Positions 1-7,998 of a stretch of DNA of 64,000 bases are shown one piece after another (position 1 is the first letter of the stretch; every line of letters starts with the position of its first letter). The DNA is from Parvularcula sp964484475. GTDB taxonomy: Bacteria > Pseudomonadota > Alphaproteobacteria > Caulobacterales > Parvularculaceae. The notes beneath the pieces were generated by a model. It saw nothing but the letters and a program-made list of their open reading frames with translations, was not told where the DNA came from and did no database searches. Where the stretch lies: positions 8,941 to 72,940 of the forward strand of contig CAZAFU010000002.1 in assembly GCA_964484475.1 (NCBI GenBank), written 5' to 3'. The position numbers and the translations under genes were made by a program.

Positions 1-1482
1 CTCGTCCGTATCAAGGAGCCGGTCTCCACCGTGCTCGAAATGACCGCGTTCCACCGCGAGATGCTGCGCCGCGGCGGCCCTGCGATCCTGTTCGAGAACG
101 TGATCGGCGAGGACGGCAGCCCCGCTTCCATGCCTGTCCTCGTCAATCTCTTCGGTACCGTCCGCCGGGTGGCGATGGCGGTGACTTTCGGAGGCAAGGA
201 AAGGCGCTCGGGACCGGAGCTGCGCGAGGTCGGGGAAACCCTTGCCTTCCTGCGCCAGCCCGAGCCCCCGCAGGGCCTGAAGGACGCCATGGACCTCCTC
301 CCCCTCGCGAGGCAGGTGCTGGCGATGCGCCCGGCCTCGACGCGCAAGGCGCCGTGCCAGGAGGTCGTTCTCACCGGTGACGAGATCGACCTCAACCGCA
401 TCCCGATCCAGACCTGCTGGCCGGGGGAACCGGCCCCCCTCATCACCTGGCCCCTCGTGGTCACCAGGGGGCCGGGAGAGGACCGCGAGGACGCGTTCAA
501 TCTCGGCATCTACAGGATGCAGCGGCTGTCCAGGAACACGACCATCATGCGCTGGCTCAAGCATCGCGGCGGAGCGCAGCACCATCGGCGCTGGGGCAAG
601 GAAAAGCGCGAACCCCTTCCCGCCGCCGCGGTCCTCGGCGCTGATCCGGGAACCATCCTCGCCGCCGTGACCCCGGTGCCCGACACCCTTTCGGAGTACC
701 AGTTCGCGGGGCTCCTGCGGGGCAGGAAGGCCGAACTCGTCGATTGCAAGACGGTTCCCCTGAAAGTGCCGGCCGAAGCCGAGATCGTTCTCGAGGGCCA
801 TGTCTCCCTCGAAGACTACGCCGACGAAGGCCCCTATGGGGACCATACCGGCTACTACAATTCGGTGGAGCCCTTCCCGGTCTTCACGGTGACCGCAATC
901 ACCATGCGCCGCGATCCGATCTACCTCTCGACCTTCACCGGACGGCCGCCGGACGAGCCGTCGGTCCTCGGCGAGGCCCTCAACGAGGTTTTCATCCCGC
1001 TCCTCAGGCAGCAGTTCCCGGAAATCACGGATTTCTGGCTGCCGCCGGAGGGGTGCAGCTACCGGATCGCCGTCATCTCCATGAAGAAGGCCTATCCGGG
1101 CCATGCCAAGCGGGTGATGCTGGGCGCGTGGAGCTATCTCCGGCAGTTCATGTACACCAAGTGGGTGATCGTGGTGGACGACGATATCGATGCGCGGTCC
1201 TGGGAAGATGTCTGGTGGGCGATCTCAACCAAGATGGACCCGGCGCGGGACATCACCATGCTCGAGAACACGCCGATCGACTATCTCGACTTCGCCTCGC
1301 CGGTCTCCGGACTCGGCTCGAAGATCGGTCTCGACGCCACCGACAAATGGGAAGGCGAGACGACCCGTGAATGGGGCGAGGTTCTTGCAATGGATTCCGA
1401 GATCGAGACCCGCATGAACGCCTGGGTGGACGAAGTGCTCGGAAATCTCGGAAACAGGGGCGGGGAACCGCCCGGTTCCTGA
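1..1482 (+). CDS. ubiD: UbiD family decarboxylase (5' end cut by window)
   Basis: Prenylated-FMN-dependent decarboxylase; in ubiquinone synthesis UbiD removes the carboxylate of 4-hydroxy-3-polyprenylbenzoate. The frame is open from base 1 and the first visible residues match the region about 20 residues into E. coli UbiD, so only a short N-terminus is missing. Recognisable UbiD blocks are LNRIPIQTCWPGEPAP, NLGIYRMQ, MRWLKHRGGA, the E-x3-YGDHTGYY segment and the C-terminal PIDYLDFASPVSGLGSKIG. Length fits a full UbiD once the missing start is added. The next gene starts 35 nt downstream on the same strand but is functionally unrelated. Family assignment is very secure; a role in ubiquinone synthesis rather than another UbiD reaction is inferred from close resemblance to E. 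coli UbiD. Confidence 0.95.
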   Translation, partial: LVRIKEPVSTVLEMTAFHREMLRRGGPAILFENVIGEDGSPASMPVLVNLFGTVRRVAMAVTFGGKERRSGPELREVGETLAFLRQPEPPQGLKDAMDLLPLARQVLAMRPASTRKAPCQEVVLTGDEIDLNRIPIQTCWPGEPAPLITWPLVVTRGPGEDREDAFNLGIYRMQRLSRNTTIMRWLKHRGGAQHHRRWGKEKREPLPAAAVLGADPGTILAAVTPVPDTLSEYQFAGLLRGRKAELVDCKTVPLKVPAEAEIVLEGHVSLEDYADEGPYGDHTGYYNSVEPFPVFTVTAITMRRDPIYLSTFTGRPPDEPSVLGEALNEVFIPLLRQQFPEITDFWLPPEGCSYRIAVISMKKAYPGHAKRVMLGAWSYLRQFMYTKWVIVVDDDIDARSWEDVWWAISTKMDPARDITMLENTPIDYLDFASPVSGLGSKIGLDATDKWEGETTREWGEVLAMDSEIETRMNAWVDEVLGNLGNRGGEPPGS

Positions 1483-1517
1483 GGCTGTTTCGTCGCGGGG
1501 AAGAAGGAGTAGGACCG

Positions 1518-4220
1518 GTGGGTACCGAATTGCGGGCTTGGGCCGTCACGATCCTGATGAGTTTGACACTCGCCGCGTGCGGCGGTGGCGGCGGCTCTTC
1601 CTCCCCCGCGCCGCAGCCGCGCTCTCCTTCGCCAGCCCCCGTGCCCGCGCCATCCCCCGCCCCTCCTTCCAGCGAGAATACCTATACCGTCAGCGGACAG
1701 ATTGTCACCGACCCGCTTCTCGATGTCGATGCCGATATCAACGATCCCAGGTCCCAGAACACGAGCAATGACGACTTCCCGGTCGCGCAACTGATCGATC
1801 AGGAGACGGAGGTCCGGGGCTTCGTCACGAGAAGCCCGACATTCGATCCCGGCGACGCCTTCGCCAACGAAAGCGATGAACTCGACGTCTATGTCGCGGA
1901 TCTCTCCAGCGGACAGCAGATCAGCCTGACGATCTTCGACTTCGGCACGCTCCCGCCCAACGCGCTCGACCTCGATCTCTACCTTTTCGACGCGGAGGGG
2001 CAGCTCATCACCTCCTCCAACGCGTTCTCGGCACGGATCGAACAGATCACGGTCTCGAGCGCCGGGCGCTATTTCATCGTCGTGGAGGCCTTTGCGGGAC
2101 GCTCCAACTACGGATTGACGATCATTGCCGCGCCGGAGACCGGGCCGCAGGTCACCGCGCAGACCGATCTTGCGAGCCTCTCGCCCGAACGGGTGACGGT
2201 GCTCGACAGGGCGCGTGCCCGTGCCCGCTCCGCCGCCCTGCGCGAGATCGGCGAGACGCCTAAGAGGACGAGCCGCTTCGCCGGTCGAGCGGGGGACAAC
2301 GCACGCTCGGTGCAGCAGATGCGGCTTCTCTCCGAGACACTGATACCCGCATCGAAGGGTCCCCTCTCCCTCGACTTCCCGAAAAGCGGTCTCGGGCTAT
2401 CCTCCTCGCACGGATCGGACCCCCGCTACGCCCGCAAGCTTGCCCTTCTCGACCATGTCAAGCAGGTGAACGCGAAGGCCGGCGCGGAGGTCATCAGGCC
2501 CTATCACTATCCCCGCACCCTGGCCTCGCCCCCGCCCGACCCTTCGCTGCAGTGGAACCTCGGGGCCATCGAATGGCAAGAAGGGCTCACCGCCTTCGAG
2601 AACAGGTTGCCCGCGGGCCGCAGGCCGGTGATCGCGGTGCTGGACAGCGGAATCTTCTCCTCACACCCCGAAATCGCTCCTGCACTGATCGATGAGCGTG
2701 ATTTCGTGCCGAGCTATATCGACGGGGACGGTTTCGATGCGGAGGCAGAGGAGTCTCCTCTTCTCGATGAGGAGAACACCGAGGACTGCTTCGATTTTCA
2801 CGGCACCCACGTCTCCTCCATCGCAGTCGCCCCGCGGGCGGGGAGCATCGGCGGACGCAACATGATCGGTGTCGCGCCCGACGCCGAGCTGATCGCAATC
2901 AAGCTCGGCTATGCCCGGGGCGAGGATTGCGGTTTCATCGTCGGTGACGTGGCCGGCGCCATCCGCTACGCCGCCGGCCTTCCGAACAGCTCAGGCGAGC
3001 TGCCGCCCAGGCCCGCCGACGTCATCAACATGTCCTTCGGCACGACCGACGCCGACCCGGCGACCCGCGCCGCCATCCAGGACGCGGTGGAGGCCGGTGT
3101 CATCGTCGTCGCCTCGGCAGGCAATGAAGGCGACGAGGACATTCGCCCCGCTCCGACCTACCCGGCGGCCTTTCCCGAGGTCTTTGCCGTCGCCGGCACC
3201 GACATCGAAGGGCGGCGGGCGCCCTACAGCTCATTCTACCCACAGGTGGAAATCGCGGCCCCGGGCGGTGACGGCCGCTCCGACCGCAATGGCGACGGGC
3301 TTGGTGACGGCATTGTCGGCGCCGTCGCCAGGCTCAACGCTGGCGGCACCGGGTTCGTTGCCCGTTATGCCCTCTATCAGGGGACATCCATGGCCGCGCC
3401 CCATGTCGCTGCGGGCTTCGGGTTGATGAAAGCGCTCTATTCCGACCTCGACACCGACATGGCCCGGCGCCTTCTCGAGGACGGTCGCCTGACCTCGGAT
3501 GTCCCTCCGGAGGGACGTGACGAGGAAACGGGCTTTGGCCTCATGTCCCTCGACCTCATGGCCCGGGCAGCGATCGAGCTGTCCAGTGGCGAGCTCGACC
3601 TGGCGCCCGATTTCGCCGTCCTGCCGAACGAGATCGAGCTCGGTTTCATCGCCGAACGGGCTACGATCACCGTCAGCCGTCGGGGCGATCCCGATTTTTC
3701 GATCACTGCGGTGAGGCTGCTGCCGGGCGGCTTGCCGCAGGGCGCGATACGGCAGACCCGCGCCATCGATACCGACCCACGGGGTTTCGGGAGCTATGAG
3801 ATCGGGATCTTCCGCTCCTTGGTCCCCGAAGGCAGCTACGCGCTCGAGCTCGAGGTCCTCGCCAGCAACGGAAGCTCGAAGAGCGTGCCGGTCAATTTCC
3901 GGGTGCCCGCGCGGACGGCCGCAGCCCAAATCGGGCCCGCCCGCTTCATTCTCGAGAGGCGGGAAGCCAACGGCACCTTCACCGAACTCGACCGCCAGCC
4001 CCTGCCGGAAAACAGTTCCCGCCTTCTCGAACTCTCCGGCATTCCCGAAGGGACCTACCGCATCCGTTTCACCACCGATCTCGATAATGACGGTGAGATC
4101 TGCGATCCGGGCGAGCTTGGCGGGGCGTGGCCGGGACAGCGCTGCGACTCCACCGAAGCCTTCACCGTCAGCGGCGACGTGACCGGGGCGGAATTCGTGA
4201 TCGGGCGGCTCCCCGACTGA
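1518..4220 (+). CDS. Subtilisin-like (S8) serine protease, predicted lipoprotein
   Basis: Extracytoplasmic serine endopeptidase of 900 residues. I chose the GTG at 1518 because an AAGGAG site lies 8 nt upstream and because it gives a clean lipoprotein signal (TLAAC lipobox near residue 21) followed by a Gly/Ser/Pro-rich linker. A beta-rich segment at about 100-205 (DLDLYLFD ... GRYFIVVEAF) resembles a bacterial pre-peptidase (PPC) domain. The S8 catalytic domain spans about 365-680, with Asp376 in VLDSG, His428 in HGTHV, oxyanion Asn536 in SAGNEG and Ser624 in GTSMAAPH, so it looks active. The remaining C-terminal 200 residues are probably beta-sandwich. Processed protein should be tethered to a membrane facing the periplasm or surface. 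Substrate unknown. Confidence 0.9.
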   Translation: MGTELRAWAVTILMSLTLAACGGGGGSSSPAPQPRSPSPAPVPAPSPAPPSSENTYTVSGQIVTDPLLDVDADINDPRSQNTSNDDFPVAQLIDQETEVRGFVTRSPTFDPGDAFANESDELDVYVADLSSGQQISLTIFDFGTLPPNALDLDLYLFDAEGQLITSSNAFSARIEQITVSSAGRYFIVVEAFAGRSNYGLTIIAAPETGPQVTAQTDLASLSPERVTVLDRARARARSAALREIGETPKRTSRFAGRAGDNARSVQQMRLLSETLIPASKGPLSLDFPKSGLGLSSSHGSDPRYARKLALLDHVKQVNAKAGAEVIRPYHYPRTLASPPPDPSLQWNLGAIEWQEGLTAFENRLPAGRRPVIAVLDSGIFSSHPEIAPALIDERDFVPSYIDGDGFDAEAEESPLLDEENTEDCFDFHGTHVSSIAVAPRAGSIGGRNMIGVAPDAELIAIKLGYARGEDCGFIVGDVAGAIRYAAGLPNSSGELPPRPADVINMSFGTTDADPATRAAIQDAVEAGVIVVASAGNEGDEDIRPAPTYPAAFPEVFAVAGTDIEGRRAPYSSFYPQVEIAAPGGDGRSDRNGDGLGDGIVGAVARLNAGGTGFVARYALYQGTSMAAPHVAAGFGLMKALYSDLDTDMARRLLEDGRLTSDVPPEGRDEETGFGLMSLDLMARAAIELSSGELDLAPDFAVLPNEIELGFIAERATITVSRRGDPDFSITAVRLLPGGLPQGAIRQTRAIDTDPRGFGSYEIGIFRSLVPEGSYALELEVLASNGSSKSVPVNFRVPARTAAAQIGPARFILERREANGTFTELDRQPLPENSSRLLELSGIPEGTYRIRFTTDLDNDGEICDPGELGGAWPGQRCDSTEAFTVSGDVTGAEFVIGRLPD

Positions 4221-4289
4221 AAATAGCAGGACCGGATGCAATGAGTTCAGGGTTGCGGTGTTCCTCCTCAGGTCGGGAAGGAGCATGCA

Positions 4290-5219
4290 ATGGAAAACCT
4301 CCTTGGCGAGGCCGGTTTCCGCGATGACGGAGGGGAGGTCGATCCTTTCCTCGACGACGAACCGTTGAAATCCGGTGGCGACTGGCGGGCGCGTTTCGCC
4401 CTTGGAAGGTCGGACCCGGTGCTTGGGCTTCTCCTCCTTGTGGCAGCCGGGTTCGGGCTGGAGCGGTGGCTGCACCATGTGGGGCTTGCCCATGGCGGCC
4501 CGCTGGTCGTCTTGAGTTTCGCCTATCTGCTGCTTGCCGGGCTTCTCCTGCGTGCCGCCGTCAGCCGGTACCTTTATGCGCGAACCCAGCTTGCAGCCTT
4601 CGCCCTCGCGGCGCTTCCGGTGGCCTATCTTCTGGCGGCGGATCATTCCCCTCCGTTCCCGGAAGATCATTTTGCCGAGCGCGCCGAATTGACGGCGGTG
4701 GCCGAGGCCCTGGGCGGGATCCGCGAGGACACCTTGCGTCTCGAAGGCGAGCTGTCCGAGGCGCGGGCGGTGATCGTCACCCAGGCCGAAGAGATCCATG
4801 AGCTGAGGCTGGTTGCGAACCGTCCGGTTCCCACGGTCGAGACCGCGCCAGCGGAAGACACTGCCGCTGCCGAGCCGGAGGCCGTCGAGCCCGTGATGGA
4901 ACTCGCCCCGCGCCTCGCCACGCTCGGTCCGCGGATTGCGCGTATCGGCCCCTCGACCAGGCCGCAGGTCGCAACGGCGCCGGACCGGGTGGATGAGGAC
5001 CTTTTCCTGCTCGCCTCCCATATCGGAGCGAATGCGCGGCTGCGGGCGCGGATGATGCGCGACGAAGACCTGCAGCAATGCCTCGCGACGCGTCGCGGGG
5101 GACGGGGTTTCTTCCAGAGGCTCGGCCACCGTCTCGATCGTGAGGCGTATGCGGAGTATCTGAGGCCCTGCGTCCCGGGTCCCATGCTTGCGATGGCGGG
5201 GGGCCGGGCCCCGAACTGA
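4290..5219 (+). CDS. Uncharacterised membrane protein with coiled coil
   Basis: I do not recognise a family. The 309-residue product has an acidic N-terminus, then two or three hydrophobic segments at about 43-60, 70-90 and 98-117 (VLGLLLLVAAGFGLE, LVVLSFAYLLLAGLLL, LAAFALAALPVAYLLA), a heptad-like charged helix at about 130-175, a Pro/Ala/Glu-rich stretch and a basic C-terminal region with three or so conserved-looking cysteines or charged turns. AAGGAG sits about 7 nt before the ATG. It lies 69 nt after the protease gene on the same strand and could be co-transcribed with it. Function cannot be inferred. Confidence 0.65.
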   Translation: MENLLGEAGFRDDGGEVDPFLDDEPLKSGGDWRARFALGRSDPVLGLLLLVAAGFGLERWLHHVGLAHGGPLVVLSFAYLLLAGLLLRAAVSRYLYARTQLAAFALAALPVAYLLAADHSPPFPEDHFAERAELTAVAEALGGIREDTLRLEGELSEARAVIVTQAEEIHELRLVANRPVPTVETAPAEDTAAAEPEAVEPVMELAPRLATLGPRIARIGPSTRPQVATAPDRVDEDLFLLASHIGANARLRARMMRDEDLQQCLATRRGGRGFFQRLGHRLDREAYAEYLRPCVPGPMLAMAGGRAPN

Positions 5220-5453
5220 CAGGTCTCTGGAACGCCGGTCAGCACTGTGGCGGAATGTCACGACCTCACGTCGCGGGCCGGGTGCGGGACAGCTTTCATG
5301 CGGGTTTCCGCCAGAGCAGGCACCCCGGCCTCTGCCCTTCGGCCCGGCGGGATCTTGAGCACCTGCGCCGCTAACTCTTCCTCACAACGAATTGTCAGCA
5401 CTTGCTTTCTAAAAGTCGCTGGTGTGCCAAGCACATGCGTGAACGAGGGAACG

Positions 5454-5870
5454 ATGATTAGACGACTGATTTATCTGAGCCGTGCGACGGGTCCGATCAC
5501 CGAGGACGATCTCGACCAGATCCTGGAGGCATCGCGCCGGAACAACGGCGCTGTCGGCATCTCCGGACTGCTTCTTTATCATGACGGCACTTTCCTGCAG
5601 TGCCTTGAAGGCGAAAAGCCGGACGTCCTGGCAACGTTGAGCCGGATCCACGTCGATAAACGCCACCGCGGTATTCGCGTGATCCTCGACCAGGAAGAAG
5701 AGCACCGTCTCTTCCCGGACTGGGAGATGGGTTTCCAGCCCACGCAGACGGACAAGCAGCGCGATGGTTTCGTCAATCTGCGCGATAAGGCGGAAAGCCC
5801 GACGGCGTCCCAAGCTATCAATGATCTGATCGCGACCTATTTCGAGAACCTCAGCACGGCTGCGGCCTGA
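5454..5870 (+). CDS. BLUF domain blue-light sensor (short form)
   Basis: FAD-binding blue-light photoreceptor of 138 residues, essentially a lone BLUF domain plus a short C-terminal helix. The ATG at 5454 has a GAGGGA site and starts the domain right at its first strand (RRLIYLS). Key photocycle residues fall at the spacing of AppA: Tyr7, Asn31, Gln49, Trp90 and Met92 correspond to AppA Tyr21, Asn45, Gln63, Trp104 and Met106. No output domain is fused, so signalling must go through a partner protein. The same window carries two rhodopsins, so this is a second kind of light sensor. The 230 nt upstream contain no other gene. Confidence 0.93.
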   Translation: MIRRLIYLSRATGPITEDDLDQILEASRRNNGAVGISGLLLYHDGTFLQCLEGEKPDVLATLSRIHVDKRHRGIRVILDQEEEHRLFPDWEMGFQPTQTDKQRDGFVNLRDKAESPTASQAINDLIATYFENLSTAAA

Positions 5871-5976
5871 ACGATCACTCCCCGCGCCGGTAGGGCCGTA
5901 TGGTCAGGCCGGCGTCGGCGCATTCCGGCCCCGCATGTCCGGCCGGCCACTCGCTGAAGTGAAGGCACCCCGCGAC

Positions 5977-6002
5977 GGAACCGCGCGGGGTCGCATTCCG
6001 TT
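5977..6002 (+). promoter_or_regulatory. Sigma-EcfG-type promoter before DUF1328 gene
   Basis: GGAAC at 5977-5981 and CGTT at 5999-6002 are separated by 17 nt, the known layout of alphaproteobacterial general-stress (EcfG) promoters. The predicted start site would lie about 20 nt before the ATG at 6032. DUF1328-type peptides are commonly stress-induced in this class, which fits. Confidence 0.6.
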
Positions 6003-6031
6003 TGTCAGGTCAGAAGGAAAGGAATCTCCCC

Positions 6032-6205
6032 ATGCTGACCTGGGCCATCATTTTTCTCGTCGTCGCGGTCGTGGCCGGGATGCTCGGTTTTACCGGCATC
6101 GCCCGCGGCGCGGCGACCATCGCGAAGATCCTGTTCGCGATCTTCATCATCATCGCGCTGGTCCTCTTCCTGATGGTCCTCCTCGGGATAGGCGTTGCCG
6201 CCTAG
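6032..6205 (+). CDS. DUF1328 (YtjA-like) small membrane protein
   Basis: A 57-residue peptide with two hydrophobic helices separated by a Gly-rich turn (MLGFTGIARGAATIAKILF). Sequence and length are typical of the DUF1328/YtjA family of small inner-membrane proteins of unknown function. The ATG at 6032 is preferred over an upstream in-frame ATG because an AAGGAA site precedes it and homologues begin MLxWAxxF. It follows a sigma-EcfG-like promoter and overlaps, tail to tail by 4 nt, a second tiny membrane protein gene on the other strand. Confidence 0.88.
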   Translation: MLTWAIIFLVVAVVAGMLGFTGIARGAATIAKILFAIFIIIALVLFLMVLLGIGVAA

Positions 6206-6360
6206 CGGTCGCTCCGGACGCGCTCCGTCGCTGGCTCATGGGTCCTGTTGTCGGACTTTTGCAGCCTGCGGCGGGTCTTGAAGAAGGAAAAGGCGAGCAC
6301 ACCCAGCACCGAGGCGAGGGTGAAGATCGCAAGGAAATAGATGATATTGCCGTAGTCCAT
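6202..6360 (-). CDS. Predicted 52-residue single-span membrane peptide
   Basis: A short reading frame beginning MDYGNIIYFLAIFTLASVLG, with one hydrophobic helix (about residues 6-27) followed by a basic, polar tail rich in Arg and Lys. A GGAGA site lies 8-9 nt before the ATG. It ends 4 nt inside the convergent DUF1328 gene. I recognise no family; the positive-inside pattern suggests the tail is cytoplasmic. Evidence is the good ribosome site and membrane-protein composition, not homology, so moderate confidence. Confidence 0.5.
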   Translation of the reverse strand: MDYGNIIYFLAIFTLASVLGVLAFSFFKTRRRLQKSDNRTHEPATERVRSDR

Positions 6361-6398
6361 GGCATGTCTCCGGTGTAGCGAAAGCGCCCTTTCGGCAC

Positions 6399-6707
6399 TT
6401 ATCCTCGCTGACGTGGTTCCGTCGCCGATGGTTGCGAGCGCCCGGGTCGACGAAGTGTCGCGGGGCGGGGAGCAGTGTCGTCCGCGGAAGGAAACATCAG
6501 AAACAATCCGGTATTGCGCACGGGCCTGCCAAGGCTGAGGGGTTTTCGATGCCCTGCCCTACTCTGACTTTGTTCGATTTGATCCCTGATGGCCCGAACA
6601 GTAAGCAGCGCACCGATGAAAGCGATGGCACCGGCCACCAAAGTCTGATGAAGGCTGATCCATATGAGGATCGTATCCAGCGGCGCCGGAACCCAGCTTT
6701 GAAGCAC
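6399..6707 (-). CDS. Possible small membrane protein downstream of nrdB
   Basis: This frame would start at GTG 6707, 10 nt after a TAGGAGG site that sits on the nrdB stop codon. The first 45 residues contain a convincing membrane helix followed by a charged amphipathic stretch (LVAGAIAFIGALLTVRAIRD, then QIEQSQ), a pattern seen in many small alphaproteobacterial membrane proteins. The last 50 residues are Pro/Arg-rich and look non-conserved, so the gene may be degraded at its 3' end. If rejected, 6361-6721 is simply a nrdB 3' region without a gene. Confidence 0.35.
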   Translation of the reverse strand: MLQSWVPAPLDTILIWISLHQTLVAGAIAFIGALLTVRAIRDQIEQSQSRAGHRKPLSLGRPVRNTGLFLMFPSADDTAPRPATLRRPGRSQPSATEPRQRG

Positions 6708-6721
6708 AATGCGAGTGCCTC

Positions 6722-7741
6722 CTACCCCTTCATCTTCTCGAACTGCGCCCATACGCCGTCGGCGCCGTGCCATGCTCCGCGCGTTGCGCCCTTCGAATAC
6801 TCCGTAGCCCGCGCTTCGAAGAAGTTGGCGTGCTCGACGCCGTTGAGCATCTCGCGGAGCCAGGGGAGCGGGTGCTTCTCGATGCCGTAGACCGCGGGCA
6901 GGCCGAGCTGGTCGAGACGCCAATCGGCGACATGGCGGATATAGGCCTTGATGTCCTCGGGGGTCATGCCGGGCACCTCGCCCGCCTCGAAGGCGAGGTC
7001 GATGAAACGGTCCTCGAGACCCACCACGGTCTTGCAGCAGTCGATGATGTCGTCGGCCACCGCCTTGGTCAGGCAGCCGGTTTCCTGGCTGAACGCGTGG
7101 AAGAGCTTGACCATCCCCTCGCAGTGGAGGCTCTCGTCGCGGATCGACCAGGTGACGATCTGGCCCATGCCCTTCATCTTGTTCTGGCGCGGGAAGTTCA
7201 TCAGCATGGCGAAGGACGCAAAGAGCTGGAGACCCTCCGTGAACGCACCGAACATGGCGAGGGTGCGGGCGATGTCCGCCTCCGACTCGACGCCGAACCT
7301 GCCCATGTAGTCGTGCTTGTCCGCCATCTCCTTGTAGTCGAGGAACGCGGAGAACTCCGACTCCGGCATGCCGATGGTCTCGAGGAGGAGCGCGTAGGCG
7401 GCAATATGGATCGTCTCCATGTTGGAGAAGGCCGACAGCATCATCTTCACTTCGACCGGTTTGAAGACCCGGGCGTAGCGTTCCATGTAGTTGTCGTTCA
7501 CCTCGACATCGGACTGGGTGAAGAAGCGGAAGATCTGCGTCAGGAGGTTCCGCTCACCATCGGAAAGCGCCCGGGCCCAGTCCTTGCAGTCCTCGCCGAG
7601 GGGGACCTCCTCGGGCATCCAGTGAACCTGCTGCTGCTTCTTCCAGTAGTCGTAGGCCCAGGGATAGCGGTGGGGCTTGTAACCCTTCGAAGGGGTAAGG
7701 AGGCCGGGCAGCGCTTGGCCGTTCTCGGGGGCGTCGAACAT
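6722..7741 (-). CDS. nrdB: Ribonucleotide-diphosphate reductase, beta subunit
   Basis: Class I ribonucleotide reductase small subunit; it carries the metal centre and, in class Ia enzymes, the tyrosyl radical that feeds the catalytic alpha subunit to make deoxyribonucleotides in the cytoplasm. The 339 residues include the ferritin-like core with ligand motifs (SQSDVE-like acidic position, ANMETIHIAAYALLLE, EGLQLFASFAML, RDESLHCEGM). The usual size is 330-375. No nrdA is present in the window on either side, so the two subunits are not in a nearby operon here. Upstream lie two NrdR-box-like sites, which fits control by the NrdR repressor. No SD as strong as its neighbours', but the start MFDAPENGQ is typical. 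Confidence 0.95.
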   Translation of the reverse strand: MFDAPENGQALPGLLTPSKGYKPHRYPWAYDYWKKQQQVHWMPEEVPLGEDCKDWARALSDGERNLLTQIFRFFTQSDVEVNDNYMERYARVFKPVEVKMMLSAFSNMETIHIAAYALLLETIGMPESEFSAFLDYKEMADKHDYMGRFGVESEADIARTLAMFGAFTEGLQLFASFAMLMNFPRQNKMKGMGQIVTWSIRDESLHCEGMVKLFHAFSQETGCLTKAVADDIIDCCKTVVGLEDRFIDLAFEAGEVPGMTPEDIKAYIRHVADWRLDQLGLPAVYGIEKHPLPWLREMLNGVEHANFFEARATEYSKGATRGAWHGADGVWAQFEKMKG

Positions 7742-7806
7742 CTCGTCTCTCCTGGCTTCGTCGGGCCGCTCGGGCCTCGGGCGATTGTGGTAAACACCGT
7801 CTTAAA

Positions 7807-7863
7807 GCACATTATCTTGTGTCTGCCTCCATGGAAAACCCTGTTTGTCCACAAGATGAAGGG
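7807..7863 (-). promoter_or_regulatory. Pair of NrdR-box-like sites upstream of nrdB
   Basis: On the minus strand, ACACAAGATAATGTG (within 7807-7822) closely fits the NrdR palindrome CACAATATATTGTG. A weaker copy, CCACAAGATGAAGG (in plus orientation, 7848-7863), lies with its centre about 41 bp away, close to four helical turns, as is usual for tandem NrdR boxes. GATAAT within the first box could be the -10 element, so bound NrdR would block RNA polymerase. Confidence 0.55.
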
Positions 7864-7998
7864 TTCCATCTGTCGCAGGGGGAGGCTGAACCCGTGGACG
7901 TGCCGTCGTGTTCGCAGGGCTGCATGGCCTGAGGCGGGGTGCAACCATTCCCGCCCCTGCCGCGAAAAAGAGATGACACGCCACCCAAGAGGTCCATC

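Noticed and set aside
3231..5261. A 676-codon frame antisense to the subtilase and the next gene
   Set aside because: Runs across two plus-strand genes and their ribosome sites and has no domain.
6361..6430. GGAAC on the minus strand upstream of the 52-residue peptide as an EcfG promoter
   Set aside because: No CGTT lies 16-17 nt away.
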